Source: Polytrichum commune (Eukaryota; Streptophyta; Polytrichopsida; Polytrichales; Polytrichaceae). From it: DNA of 64,000 nt. The DNA lies in the NCBI GenBank assembly GCA_950295325.1, contig OX485808.1, forward strand, positions 17,938,527 to 18,002,526, given 5' to 3'. Below, one piece after another: positions 11,720-25,230 of the stretch (its first letter is position 1; each line of letters opens with the position of its first letter). The translations under genes were made by a program, and so were the position numbers. The notes under the pieces were generated by a model, which did not search any database, was not told the origin of the DNA, and saw only the letters and a list, made by a program, of their open reading frames with translations.

Positions 11720-13212
11720 CTAATCTTTAATCAACGGATAACTTTAATCACACAAACTATGAAGTCTATGTGCAAATTGGATATGGTCCCAATTTTTGTT
11801 CTGGTAACTATATATGAATGGCTACTTGTCTCAGTCATCGTTGTCATGCAGGGTTGTTGATTCTTAAATTGAAAATTTAAGTCATCCCAATTATGAACAC
11901 CTTTGAGTGTGGAGTACTTAAATCAATTCAAAGAGTTGGGCCCTAATCTTAGTTTAACATGTGTCTATATGGAGTTCGTTGTTTGACCCTCATCTAAGCA
12001 AACACAGGTGCAATAAAAAGTATGTGGATGTTGTTTGGTTCTATTTTCATGTTCTCCAACTTCTACCGATTAGATTTACTCGTCAAATTTTGTGTTGCAT
12101 TAGGAAATCTACTCTAAAATACTTGTAAAAGCCAGATTGAAAACCATTATATATATGTATATATATAGGTCCTCTTAATTGTGTTCAATTTTGAGTGTAG
12201 AGTAGTTATCCAAACTGGAAGATGTAGTCCAATCTCTACTGAACACGTTTGCTTATGATGTGTGCTCTTTGATCCTCACTGAACCACACACCAATCAAAT
12301 ATAGGGGTCTGATTAAAAAAACGAGCCACTTAAGACCCACCTACCTCAGGTGAACAATCAAATAAATTAACCGAATTACACCCCCAAGACTTAACAACTT
12401 GTGCGATGTCAACAACAATGACCATGTCACCTTTGCAGAGGTTGGATGCTTGACATGTGTCACCAAGTAGAGGCTCTTGCTGGCCTAGGGCTCCTTAGGA
12501 GGTGTAAGCTTAAGTGTAGGGGAACTTTGCTGTGGGAACGTGGATCCCAAGTTGGTGGACTTTGGGGAACGTAGAGCCCATGTTGGCTTACCTAGCCATA
12601 TCATGCCATGGCTTAGGGCTACTTCACACATGAGACTGAGAGCCCACGACCATTACACATCAAGCACTCTCATTGGTGGAAAAGGCGGAGCTGGTCTAAG
12701 TTTGCTTCACACTACGCTTGAGGGACCAACGGAGTATGTTAATGCAAGATGGATGTAAAGTCTACATGGACTTCTACATGGCATCAAATGGATCGTGTCT
12801 CATGGTCACTTGGATTATTTTCAAAAACCACTGCTTGGAGGTAGGCCTAACACACAATCGGGAGACCATGGCCTTCGGAACACTCACGACCATTGATTTA
12901 TTCTATTTGATCATGTGGGAGGAACCGCATGCATAGAAATTCATGCAAATAGCATTTGGTTGAAGGCCCAGTCATATATGACTTCACACTACACTTGAGG
13001 GTCCGTGATCACACTACATGATTATGGAGGTGTGTTGAGACGGCCTTTGGACACTTTCTTTTGGGCTCTCACAATTTCATGGTAATGGCTCTTGGATTGT
13101 GTGTGAAGTGGCCCTTAACCAACGATCAACCCTAGCATGCAGATATCATGGCAAGCTTAGGTGGCCGCTGTCAAAACACACTAATTTAGGTGTCAACACG
13201 CTAATTTATGTG
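11720..13212. other. Gene-free stretch with one inverted family B repeat
   Basis: Only short chance reading frames are present. An inverted family B copy lies at 12165-12305. The block at about 12480-13180 is less AT-rich but gives no recognisable protein on either strand. Confidence 0.5.
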
Positions 13213-13602
13213 TCATTTTAGAATGACAAAGACAATTTCAAATGGCAAGTCACAAAAATTACAACCTCAATGTTAATGAAGATTTTGTAATGTTTTTGAC
13301 CTCCAAGTTAATTACATGCTTCATTGATGGTTTCACTTGTGGAATGAAATTCCGATCAATTGCTTCTTTACTAATTGGAAATGCACATATATGTATATAT
13401 TGGATTTCAAACCTTGAAGGTGATGTGCACACAATATGGGATTTGTAGTCAAGCACCCTTCAAGAATGCAAGGGCAATTTGTTTTTCATCGTTGGGCGGG
13501 GCTAGCAACAGTTTTCGGTCCGGTATAGACATTTCTCTGGAGGGTTGCCCCAGCCCGGTCCTGATACCCTGGAAAGTTTGTGAGGGGGTGTCTAACGTCC
13601 AC
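13213..13602 (+). mobile_element. One-sided copy of the Mutator-like foldback family
   Basis: Similar throughout to 11320-11711 (for example TTTTAGAATGACAAAGAC at the inner end, CAAGAATGCAAGGGCAAT, and the outer end TCTAACGTCC). The opposite TIR is missing, so this is a truncated copy or a solo end. Confidence 0.6.
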
Positions 13603-14592
13603 CTAGTTCAGCTGTGGGTTTGTGTGATCACCACCTACTTGGTAGTGGTCAATGGGTAATAATTAAATAACGGTTAACCCTCTAATGATCAGTGCAAAAT
13701 GGGAATGCGAGCCCAAACACAATATCAACTTTACCGATAAATATCGGATAAGTCTATTATTGTGGGGAAAAAGTGCTTACGAATTTCTTTATGTAGCAAT
13801 ATCCATGGGGATGTTGAAGGTATGGACAAAAATAACTTGTAGGCATTTAAGGATTAAGATGACTTATTGACCCAATGACCCTTGACAATGATCGGGTGAA
13901 GCGTAACGAGTACAATTAGCATGGCTTGGTGGAGAATGGAATGCACACCACTTGCAAGGAAAAATGAGTCTCAATCTTTCAAACTATTGGTTTGATGCCT
14001 TCATTGCCTATAGAGGGCTCCATAAGATATTCACAATGTGATTTGTGGTGGGTAAAGTGGTGATATGATGGTAGTGAATTAACAACATCTAATTGATCCA
14101 ACCCAACATCAACAAATTTTTACAAGAAGGAACGCGTCCATAGAAACAAATAGGACCTTTAGTCAACATACACTTTTTTTCTTCTTCCAAGATACGAATG
14201 TCTAGACATGTGATTTCTACAACGTCAAACAAATCGTGCCTAATGAAATTCAATATTCTCTTAGTCTACGTTCATAGTAGCTCAACACCCTCGTCTCACC
14301 TTGACATGTGTTGTGACGTTACATGACGGTCAAAGGCCACGCCCCATCCATTTGCACATCTTGGAGACAACAAAATTCATCTTTGCAAACAAGTTACAAA
14401 CAATTCATTCCCTGTGAGGTCACCTAACCTTATGTTTTTTGTACACACATCGTTAATTGGGTACATTATGGGAGACTATTATGTCAGTATTTGGGAATTT
14501 AAGTAACACTAATTTCATAAAGGATTGGTGTTTCAAGCGTTTATTGACACCTTACAAATACTTATAATTTTCTATTTACGGGTTTTTCTAGG
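13603..14592. other. Gene-free AT-rich stretch
   Basis: No coding, RNA or repeat feature is recognised here. Confidence 0.4.
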
Positions 14593-15092
14593 GGGGTGGA
14601 CTCTTCATACTACATAGAAACTAACATGAGTGTAAGAAGGGTATTATTTGAGGCATCAGCGTACATAGTATACATAAGGGAGAGGCATACTTTTTCTCTA
14701 GCGTGTACATCTAAAAAAGCTATTAATTTTTTTGAAGTAAAGGTTAATGTACAAACGGATAAATACATCTTTGCTTGTTTGATACAATCGTTGAGCTACA
14801 GGCTATGGGTGAAAAAATGTTGAATGACTTTGTCGTTGGCAGGTGAAAGTGGAATTTATGTATAACAGAGAGGCCTATTTAATTCATGATTTATAGTTTG
14901 TATATGTAGTGGAGGTGTTTATCACATTAAATTCAAGGGGCTAAAATAAATACACGAGTTCATTTTCTAGCATGCCATTAGTACGTATATGTATGTTTTC
15001 CTCTATAAACTTCTTGTACATAAGCTTAGGGGTTTAATTTCATAGTGACCCATCCACGTTGACATTTAGGTTTCCAATGAAGAGTCCACCCT
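14593..15092. mobile_element. MITE family C, copy 1 (TIR GGTGGACTCTTCAT)
   Basis: Left GGTGGACTCTTCAT and right ATGAAGAGTCCACC form terminal inverted repeats around about 500 bp. Internal landmarks (AGTGTAAGAAGGGTATTATTT, with TTTTCTCTAG further in) identify other copies at 15444-16148, 27428-27960 and 48632-48732. No target duplication could be fixed. Confidence 0.65.
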
Positions 15093-15443
15093 GAGGGGGG
15101 GCTTTTACACCCCTTTTACATGACCTTATATAAATTCTATAAACCTAAAATGTGTTCCGCACACTATCCAACATTATTCTAAGTAGAATTTACCAACCAT
15201 TAAACTTGCATCCACCCAAAAATACAATCAACAACTTCTTAAAGCAAATACAAACTCTAATTTCAAATTTTCCATTCACAAAACAAATAAGATAGAGGAA
15301 TGCATTGAACCACACTATTCATAAACACAAGCCAAACTATGTATTAAGATTCAGAAATGGAACTGGATGCCAAACATGCATGATGTAGCTTTGTAATTCT
15401 AATTTGTTCAAAAACAAGGACTAGAACATCATACAATCCCCAT

Positions 15444-16148
15444 AGGTTGGACTCTCCATGTCATTTACAAACTAATGTGAATGTAAGAAAGGGTGTTATT
15501 TAGGGCACTAATATACTTAGTATACATAAGGGAGAGGCAATATCTTTTCTCTAGTGTGTGCATATAAAAGAGGCTATTAAGAATTTTGCAGTAGGGGTAA
15601 ATGCACAAAAGGAGCCCCAAGCTTTAGAGGAAAAAAATGATAATGGATGTGCTAGTTTCATTCAATTCACGTCTTCATCCATTTGGTGTCATATGGTAAT
15701 AGTCTGTAATGACTACCATGTCCATTCTTGTTAGGGTTTACAATTGCGTTCTAGGAATTTTTGAATTGGAGGCTCTTGGAGCACTCGATGGCTCTCTGGA
15801 GTTTTGCTCTTTGAACTGTGGCTAACTTGTTGTGCTCTTGTCTTTGTTTGTTTGATGCAATCATTGAGTAACATGCTATGAATGAGAAAAAATGTTCAAT
15901 GACTTTCTCATTGGAAAGTTGAAGTGGATCTTACATATAATAAAGGTTTATTTAATTCAAGATTTATAATATGTGTATACAACAGAGGAATTTATTACAT
16001 TCAAATGAATTCATGAGTCCATTTTCTAGCATGCCATTAGTATGTATACACATGTTTTTTTTTCTTTATGGACTTCTTGTACGTAGGGGGTTTAATTTCA
16101 TAGTGACCCATGCACGTTGACATTTAGGTTTCCAATGAAGAGTCCACC
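15444..16148. mobile_element. MITE family C, copy 2
   Basis: Starts with a diverged GGTTGGACTCTCCAT and ends with ATGAAGAGTCCACC. It shares the same inner landmarks as copy 1 and lies in the same orientation about 350 bp downstream. It carries about 200 bp more interior, including a block at about 15690-15830 that reappears in the 27.4-kb copy. Confidence 0.6.
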
Positions 16149-17644
16149 TCTTGGGATGCAATCCGGCTAGAACGTTTCAACATATAACAATTACGTTCAA
16201 GAAGTTATAATTTGGCATCCATATAATTTGTCCTCTAGCAATCAAAACTAAAATTATTCAACCATCAAGCATCCGTTCCACTGTACCTACCATAAAATAG
16301 AAATAAGTGTGTTGTGCATGTACACTACACTAAAAAAACAAAAAAATCAACCTAATGTTGTGGCATTTGTAGAGTGTTATATTGCATGTAAGTATGTTAT
16401 GGGCTTCTCATTGACATTATGTTACTTCAACGTCAGGTATAATAAAAAATCTAAATGAATAAACTGCACCCTATATTTCAACTCACATTGTTTGCTAGAA
16501 ACCTCCTTTGAGTGATATCATGTGATAAGGGGTGGCCCTAAAAACATACGCCCGAAAGACATGTGTTTAAAAGATTAAAATACATGCTCAAAATCTGTTA
16601 ACCATTCCAAGCTCAATTGTCAACATCATTTAGGGGGGTTATGGCTACTTGATCGTTTTATGGCTCCAACACTTTTAACTTTGACAAATCATCATAACAA
16701 TAGGAAAATCCTCAAAATATTCCGTAGAGTATTGCTAAAATCTTATTACCAAATGTGTAGATCCAAGAAAAATCCTATCCATAAAATCAAGTTAAGAATC
16801 ACAGCCAAGAGCCCAGAAAAATTATATATAAATAAGTAACCATTTAAGGCACATTCTACCTTATACGAACCGTGTTGCTCATCCAATGCTATCAATTTGT
16901 AGTTCTTCGCATACCAGTGCAGAAAGATGAGCTTGATTCTCTTGATTTACAATGGGACCATACCACACTCACTGATCAAGTGCTACCAATTTGTAGTTGT
17001 TTATTGGAAGCTCATACTGGGATGAGTTGCCATGCAATGATGTCATCTAGTTTATATTGCAAGGCAATTCTTAGTCAATTCGAACCTCGAGGCTCGATGT
17101 CTCCATTCGGCTGCTGATTAACAAGATTCATACCCTGTAGTCTGGATGCAGAGGAATTAGAGCATATAAGACCAGAATAGGTAAAAGTGATGGCAATAAA
17201 CTGAACAAAAACTAATTGTTGCTCCAACTTAACAATTCACTCATTCCCAGTTTTGGTTGCAAATACATCACCGACTGGATTGATATCTAGGAAGCCATGA
17301 GTTTTAATTTGCGTATGAGTTGGTAACACCAAGCGCATAAGTCGATGTCATCTCTGATGCTCAAGTGCAGAAAGACACATCCAGGCCAGGCGATTCATAT
17401 CTTGAATCTTGATGTGCAATACTCAATTACTGAAAGCTTAGTAAAAGTTTCAGGACTACTATAAATTCTATCCGAAACAGTTGACGGATGCATCGCCATT
17501 ATTGGGAGCAGTATACTATGGATGTGCACCTAGATGTGCATCCTAAAACTAATCGTTACAAATGCATCAATTTCTGCAAACAAGTGCAAATGTTTGTCCA
17601 GATTGCCTTCAATCTTCCCATCCAAAAAAGGCAAACACTGGATG
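16149..17644. other. Gene-free stretch before the segmental duplication
   Basis: No gene recognised. The small frames at 16872-17117 and 17488-17724 have no recognisable motif and are probably chance. Confidence 0.4.
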
Positions 17645-18304
17645 TAAAATACGTGAGCTTTAAGAAAAAATCGCATTGGAAACCCAAACGACAAGGTTAT
17701 CTGCACACGAGCTCACGAAACTGACGAATCTTTGGTTATAACTTCCACATGATCAACATGTGCCCTCCCAACTCGTGCCCCTTCCTCCGCCGCCATAGCC
17801 ACTGCCCAAGCAAACTCCGTTGCAAAACCGCACCTATTCCTTGGTACTCAAAAGCCTGCTCAAAATCAACGCAACCTTCCAGACATGAAATAGTGGAACC
17901 GGGAACTTGAGTGAGCGATGTGGGTTCTATGCGGTAACTTTTCTCTTAATCGGACACCCATATTTGATTGGTTTGTGGTTCGGTGAGATCAAAAAACAAA
18001 CACCATAAAAGCACTTTTTCAAAGAGATTGGACTACGTCTTCAAAGTTTATTAACTTACTTCACACTCAATAGAGACCACAATTGGGAGGACCATATTTA
18101 TTACTTTTCAGTTACAGAATCAACAAACATGCATTTCCGACCATAACCTCAACTAGATAACCACAACTACATCATGAGAGATCCACTTGTTGCTGATGCT
18201 TCAGCGCAGATTTGGTAGTGCACCATAAGTTTCTTGTGTGAAACTAATCGGTCCAAGTCGGAGAACATGAAATACAAACCGAAGAACACCCACATACCTT
18301 AAGA

Positions 18305-20518
18305 TCAGGCCCTTGAATCCTGAGCCTGCAAACTCCCAATAGACTCGCTAGGAGCGGTGGAAATGTGGTCAGCGGTGAGTCCTTTTCGCTCCACTGTTAA
18401 GTTTACATGGTGGTATCTGAACCACTGATGGAGTTTATGGGCCTCCGGAAATCCCTCTGCCCAATTATTAATGTACAGAACCGCTGACGGAATCATGTGA
18501 AGAGATCTAGCGGGCACAACCCATTCCAGGACTTCAGAACTGAATGAATTGTGCACATGATGACGTCTCTGGAAGTGCTTGATGTATTCGTTGCAGATCG
18601 TGTCTTCCGGGTTTACATACAGATGAGGAACGTAGCCGATTTGAAGCAGCTTCTGGGAGTCTCTTTTCATGTTCTCTACGTTGGACGACTTGGCGATTTG
18701 GCTACCCTTCCTTGACAATGTTCCCAATATATTCGCACATACACTATACACCCTATCAGTACCTGCCCTTATGTTTAAGATGTTTTTCATGCCAAGAGTG
18801 TCGAGCAGTCTATTCCCTGTATCGCCCACACCGTTGAGGACACCCCGCATTGCTTTACTTGTCAGTCTACCAACGGTCAAGTAGGGGGGATTGAAGAGGT
18901 GGGGGTTGATCACAACACCGTCATCAATCGCAAGGGAACGAGTAGCAATAAGGGCGAATGCAGCTCCCAGCGAGTGCCCAGCAACCCATATATCGCGAGG
19001 GTTGTACTTACGAGTGATTGCCTGCAACAAACGCGTCACAGGCAACGCATCCTTTACATGCAAGACCTCACCAACAATCTTGATGTCGCTCCTTATGTCA
19101 TCAGAACAAGAGCGTATTGTACCTCGGATAGCGAACAAATACTTAGGCAGTCCCACAGGTATGAGCCGATCCTGGGGAGCCTGCACCGAATTGCAAAAAG
19201 AATCAGTCCGCATGGCACCCTTAAGAATCCTTGGACCAGAAACAATTAGCCGCTGCAAAGTAGGCTTCGGACGTAGAGAGTGACATGCAAACAGATTAGA
19301 GTGAGTAAATAACTGCAGTTTAAAAAAGGAAGACTGATATTCTAGGCTTCAAGGGACAGGGAGGAACTGCATTTTGGACAGTGCAAGAGATTTGTTTTTT
19401 GAAGGGTCGTTTACACTGGGGTGGTGGTGGATCTGGGGTTGTCACTGGCCGTGGTTATAATTTACTTACAATCTTCTTTTGTTCTACTTAAAAGATGGTA
19501 AATTCCAAAACCTCCTTTTACCCTCATCAACCCCACTACTCCGGATGCCTAAAACCTTTCGGGAGTAGTTAAAATTTTCCATTTTGTTGAAAATTAAAAT
19601 TTTCCATTTTGTGTTCGTGCTCATCTGGCATCATTAGGAAGCATGAAGACTAAGGTCCCGGGAGAAAGTTGAGGAAGGGAAGGGCCACATACATTCCCAC
19701 CCGAACTTGACCATGTAGATTGACGTCGGACACGTTCCCATTCCAACCTCGAAATCTCAACAGAAACGAGGTCGGCCTCGGTAAACCCCTCCAACCCTAA
19801 TAAAAAGCCATCTATTGTCATCCACTATTGAGATTTTGAGGCTGGGGTTGAGGTTGTGGAAATATAGATGATATCACGCCTACGCGTATGAAACATCGTG
19901 ACCAGTGCTCATAACCTGAGGATTGGTAGGAGGAACGGGAGGGAGCAGGAAGAGGATGACAGTTCGGCCGTCGCCGTGAAAGCTTGATCCTCTACAATGC
20001 AAGCGTGGACCTACAGGCTGCTTTTGGTGCGATTTGGCTCAAGAGTGGTGCGATCTACCCAAGGATGGGCCATCCTAATACCATTGGACAACACAAAATG
20101 GAAAATTTTAATTTTTCGGAGGAATAATGCAACTTCCAGGTACCTGACAGTCTGATCTTTTGAAGAGCAAAACGCGGACACATTGATCTTTAGATTGGCC
20201 ACGATCACTAACACTACGGCGGTCCTCATCCACCTCCTTGTATGCCCCAGCAAGGATGTCAAATCCAACAACCTCGTAACCCCAATACGTCCAATGGTCC
20301 TCGATATGTACAAAATATGGAACCCCCTCCTGCTGACAATTCTTGTAAATCCCTTCGATGATACACGATAGGACCTGCGAAACCTCTGGATCGTTCTTGA
20401 ATGCAATGCACTCTTTTGCGTCAAGAATGCGCTGGACAGTCTGGTTATCGTTCCGACGCCTTCCCAGGAATTTGCATAACTGTCCACCTACTCCAAGGGC
20501 AATGAGAAATGTGGCCAT
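18305..20518 (-). CDS. Class-3 (alpha/beta-hydrolase) lipase, At4g10955-like, copy 1
   Basis: Two exons: 20518-20144 (125 codons, donor CAG|GTACCTGG) and 19252-18305 (acceptor TACTTTGCAG), joined in phase to about 440 residues. Exon 1 starts with a hydrophobic segment (MATFLIALGVGG), possibly a membrane anchor, and contains the WTYWGYEVVGFDIL region. Exon 2 has FAIRGTI, the nucleophile elbow GHSLGAA (Ser near residue 96 of the exon), LFNPPYLT, and HLYVNPEDTICNEYIKHF with a likely catalytic Asp; a late His (SLHMIPSAV) could complete the triad. These match plant proteins called GDSL esterase/lipase At4g10955-like, which are really class-3-lipase-like hydrolases. The substrate is unknown. The gene is intact. 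Its paralogue is at 35486-38205. Confidence 0.8.
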
Positions 20519-20606
20519 GATAATGGTTGTCAACAACAACATCAAGTTCCACACGAGATTTGTGATGTTTCTGCAGTGACCAAGCACTTGGACAATGTCC
20601 AATATC

Positions 20607-20662
20607 GTCGAATTGAGCTCACTGTCAATGTCCTATGTGCAATGCTGCAAGCTCAATTCGAC
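20607..20662. promoter_or_regulatory. Hairpin upstream of lipase copy 1
   Basis: GTCGAATTGAGCT and AGCTCAATTCGAC form perfect 13-bp arms around a 30-bp loop, about 90-145 bp before the start codon. The same hairpin, with the same loop length, is kept before the second lipase copy. Confidence 0.55.
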
Positions 20663-21836
20663 AATGTGACTGTCCTAATGTTGAATGTGGAATGAAAGCT
20701 TAATTTGACAATTTCATTTAAGCCTCATCAACAGACCTGAAGATCGCCCTCAAAAGATCGGCAAGTAGGATCGTGGTAATTGGGGCAGTGTCGTGGGAGA
20801 CGTTGGACATAGTCGGTAGAGATTCTAGTGTTTCCAAGTCCAACCGTTTACATTTTTGGTTTTTCTTTATTAATTTGAATCGGTATATTTATAAACGCCA
20901 CTAGGATGATCGATACACTGAGGGTGAATCCCATGTGGGCCGCTTGCCCTTATCAAATGTAGAGGGAATCTGGTGATGAAGGGTTCGTATGTGTCAACTA
21001 CATTAAATACCATATTTATTGTGACTTACTATTTGGAATTACACAATGCTATATTTATATACTGTATATCTCATATTTTATCAACAAAGGGTAAATTGAT
21101 AGTTTGGACATTATAGAGCATTGACAACTTTACTTGGTAAAATATTATTTCAATAGTAAAAAGATATAGCACCATGTAAATCCAACTAGTAAGTCACACT
21201 AAATATCATATTTGGTGTAGCTACTCCCATCTTCTCAAATCCGGGCTCACCTATTAATCTCCTCCTCCCTGTTACCAAGGATGAAGTTCTCTTGAGTCTT
21301 CAACCGCAAGCGAAGCTAAGTGGGTGAGGTGGAGTTTCTCTTGAACCCTTAAGGCGGAGCTCTTGCAATCTTCTAATTGTATGTTAGTTTCTTCTGATGC
21401 CGAAATTGCAGATTGTAGCGACGAGATTCTACAAAACAGGAACATAATTTTTTGGCAAAGTTACACAGCTCCTTTAGGAATCATGCAATGCTTTTATCCT
21501 TAATAAACAAAGATCACATTCACCACATTTACATTGAAACAACATGTTGTTGAATGTTGCTACTACAGCAGAAATGAAGCCCAAGGAGTGCATAACTACT
21601 AATTGGATCTACGTGCTACTTCTCGTAGAGCATCATCAATTTCAATGAAGACGGTAGTATACCCAGTTCAATTCCACACTCACTAATTGGTATGTTAGTG
21701 TTGTTTTCCAAAAGTCTCAAACTTGACATGGTTACATTATATCTCCAACTCAACCAATTTATCTATAACTAGCAGTTGGATCTCCATGTTCATTGAATTG
21801 GGGGGCAGATCAACATCCCTCGATGCCAAATGGTAG
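20663..21836. other. Lipase upstream region, non-coding
   Basis: Shared with unit 2 up to about 20940 and again from about 21205; the middle part differs between the units. No coding region is recognised. Confidence 0.5.
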
Positions 21837-22169
21837 TACACTATAAACTATGTAATATCGCGCTGGTGACAACCATAGTGCACGTGATATTAAGGAGTTT
21901 TGTAGTGCTAACATTGATGTGTGATAAAAAGAGAATTAGTGTAGTGTGTGAGATTATGGAATAACACAAAGTCAACATTGCAATAATGACAACGATGACA
22001 AGTGGTGCATGTGAACGTGTGGTTTGAATTCTCCGATGGTTGATTGTAATGTCAAAACCTATGATGTATGGGAAAGAAACGTGACAACGAGTGAGATTTA
22101 AACTGAGAACACGGGAGATAAGAGAAGGAGTGACGTTAGGCAGGTTGATATTACGGAGTTTAGAGTGCA
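21837..22169. mobile_element. MITE family A, copy 2
   Basis: Left TACACTATAAACTATGTAAT and right ATTACGGAGTTTAGAGTG, with the inner block GTGCACGTGATATTAAGGAG. Nearly identical to 42598-42929, so it was present before the segmental duplication. Confidence 0.65.
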
Positions 22170-22468
22170 ATTTAATGTATCTCAAGTATATATGTAGGCA
22201 CGAGGGAAGCTGGGGGGCATGATGGAGCCTGCCAGCAGGGAATGTGGGACAATGTTCAAGGATCCCAAAGTCCTCCCATGCAGTTAATGTGAGAATCTAC
22301 TCACTTATGGAGTACTGCTACTGCTGTAGCCGCTTTGCTATTATTGAATTGAAGGATACAATACATTACCTTGAACATAAGTCAAGTTGTCTGCACACTG
22401 ACTCTTCCGAGATATATATGGAACCTTTTGAAACTTGCAACACGACACTATTTTTAATGTAACTAGTG

Positions 22469-22825
22469 CCCCGGGGGGTGCACTCCATTGTCAAGTTGAA
22501 CACCATGTGTGATAAAAGTGGGTCAAAATTTTATCAGTTTTTTATAAGGAGTAGATATATACGGTATCTATTACATAGTAAAAAATGGTAACCAAATTCG
22601 ATGATTTGTTGTTTTATAAAACATATCGTTTCTAACTAAAATGATGCAGAATTGAACTAAAAGCATTACTAGAAAAAATGAAGATGACTAAAAATATATT
22701 ATCAATGGTTATGTATATGTACAAAAGATATCATAATTTTAAAAATTATCTATGTCATATAATATAGGGTAGCAGACTTTTATCACACATGGTTATGAAA
22801 CATAAGGGGGTGTGATCGCCATGAG
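22469..22825. mobile_element. CTCGGGG-type MITE inserted in unit 1
   Basis: Present here but absent at the matching site in unit 2 (near 46195). It starts CCCCGGGGGGTGCAC and ends GTGATCGCCATGAG, and is closely related to 43246-43660. Flanks AACTAGTG and AATTTGTG look like a diverged 8-bp target duplication. Confidence 0.65.
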
Positions 22826-24079
22826 AATTTGTGTGGCTTACCATTTAGAGTTACGTGTTGCTATAACGTTTTCCTAACATCATCATTTTTTATCATAGTC
22901 TTCGGTGTGCGTACTAATTGCTTATGTTATTTGGGGAAAGAAGAATGATACTCTCGGTAAAATATTATAGCAATGGGGCGCAAGCATGGTCAAGTAAACA
23001 ACTCCATCCCTCCATAGATTTAAGTGAACATGATTCCAAATTATATACTAAATTTTTAAATTTTTAAAGGAAAAAATCATAAGGATTTGACAAACACATT
23101 GATTTACAAAGCCAAGTAATTTATGTTGACAAAAAATAATTTCAAGAAAAGTCTACGTTCTTAAGAAGATAATGCAAGTAGATATATTGAACATGAACTA
23201 ATCTAAAATCAGTTTAAATTCTGATAAGATTATATTTAATTGATGTTTTCCCACAGTTTTTTGTAATTTTGAGGAATATGAAAAAAAACAACAACTTCAA
23301 AATATTTGAGGTCGTGAAATCTTTGTCCAAAACTAGATTTAGCCATTACCTTTTCAGCAATACTTTTAACGATAAGTTCTAAAGATCTCATCTTCATATT
23401 CTATATTTGAGCACCTAACACAACAATAGAGGGCAAAATTAAAAATATCCAATTTAAACAAAAAATTGCTGTACTTTAGGCATTTGACCATAAAATTTAT
23501 GGTTTTAATATACCAGAGCATTTATTTTGTATACTTGACCGTGCATTCTCCGAGTGATAACCCACACTAACTAGACAAAATAGTCTAGTTATGTATATTC
23601 AAATATGTTATTAAATGACATAATTTGGTAGTCACGTGAAATATTTTGTACTTCTACTCAAAATCTACTTCTAGAGATAGCATATATTATGCCCAAGATC
23701 ATGGCCGGGGATTCGTGGCACTCATGTATTCTCATTAGTGAGAATTCATTCATCTTTGCGGATGAGATGAACCACTTTATCCCAATCTCGCTAGAGCCAC
23801 CACACGAGCGGCAGGAAGTTCCTCATCATTGACGACGACTAGGCACGGAGATTCGGCGAGAGAGGGCGGGAGAGAGCGGGAGAGGACAGTCTCGGCGGGC
23901 CAGGGGGTGGCCACCACCGAATTCCATGGGTTTCCAGTGGGAATCCCCTGGTAGTTCGGATGGCCTAAATTCTTGGACACGTCATCACGCCTCCCCTCAT
24001 AATGTTGCTTGTGTGGTAAGCGGCAAGGCTGCTCGGCCAATCAGGGCCACCGGTTCATGGAAGTTGCCAGTGGTGTGGC

Positions 24080-24630
24080 AAGGGCCAAGTTCCATGTGCC
24101 GGTCCTGGTCCGTTTTTTTCAAAATAAATGGGTGGGCCGGTGAAAAGAGGGTGGTGCCATGTGCCCATCCTTCTCACCCAAGGACCGGTGCCCCCCATGG
24201 ATGGGTGTCCCACATTTTGTGTTATGCAAGAACGGGTGCCAAAGGACCGGCGGTCCTAACGGTAACGTGAAGGACATGTGCCGGTTAGAAAGCTCCGGTG
24301 ACCGGATCGTCCGGTCACCTAGGGTACACCCTTGGATACTAAAGGCCACTTTGTTCTTCTAGTCCCTTCTTTTGAGGGTACTCCTAGGGAACATGTATTT
24401 TATGATGTTTTTAGAATCTAGGCGACCTTCATTGCCGGTGACCTTCATAAAGTGTCATGTCTTATCACTCACCAAATTTAGTTAGAAAGTGGGAAATCGA
24501 AAAAAACCGGCACCCCACATAGAAGTACCCCTCCATAAAATGGGTGACATCACCCATTTTTTGGATGATGTCACCCGTTTCTCACCCATTTAAAAAACGG
24601 ACCGGGACCGGCACATGGAACTTGGCCCTT
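24080..24630. mobile_element. GC-rich MITE nested in the 23.7-kb element
   Basis: Both ends read inward as AAGGGCCAAGTTCCATGTGC followed by CGGTCC, giving TIRs of nearly 50 bp, and the interior has further short inverted pieces (AAATGGGTGA, CACCCATTT). Much more GC-rich than its surroundings. Target duplication not clear. Confidence 0.7.
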
Positions 24631-24842
24631 AGACACTTCCATACATCGTCGGCTCCTTGTCTCAAGGGTTTCAAAAATACCAAGTTTAAGTAGTTTTAAA
24701 AATCCTCTTATGATCTAATACTTAAGGCATCAATATAAAGGGATATAGACATAAAATAATGCCTCATATAGAAGCAAGTGGGGGCATCATGTGTTGCCAA
24801 CCTATCACTATTAATCCGGTTATTTTAAAGAAAAATTAATAT

Positions 24843-25230
24843 GGGCGGACGTTAAATACCCCCTCACGAACTTTCGGAAGTATCAAATCCGGGTTGGGGC
24901 AACCCTTAGAAATTTTCTAAACCCGACCAAAAATTGTTGCCCATCCCGCCCAACTTCAAAAAAAAACATTGCCCTTGCATTCTTGAAGGCCGCTTGACTA
25001 CAAATCCCATATTGAATGCACTTCACCTTCAAGGTCTAAAATCCAATGTATATGTGCACTTCCAATTAGCAAATAAGCAATTGATTGGGATTTCATTCCG
25101 GAAGTGAAACCATCAATGAAGCACGTAATTAACTTGGAGGTCAAAAACACTACAAAATCCTCATTAACATTGAGGTTATAATTTTGTGACTTACCATTTA
25201 AAATTATATGTCATTCTAATGATAGATTAG
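24843..25230 (-). mobile_element. Inverted one-sided copy of the Mutator-like foldback family, nested
   Basis: Starts GGCGGACGTTAAATACCCCC and runs in reverse orientation along 13213-13602 (shared CATTGCCCTTGCATTCTTGAA). Only one TIR side is present. Confidence 0.6.

Noticed and set aside
18669-19283. Plus-strand open frames opposite the lipase exons (also 35594-36484)
   Set aside because: They are antisense shadows of the lipase coding sequence; they have no recognisable motifs of their own.
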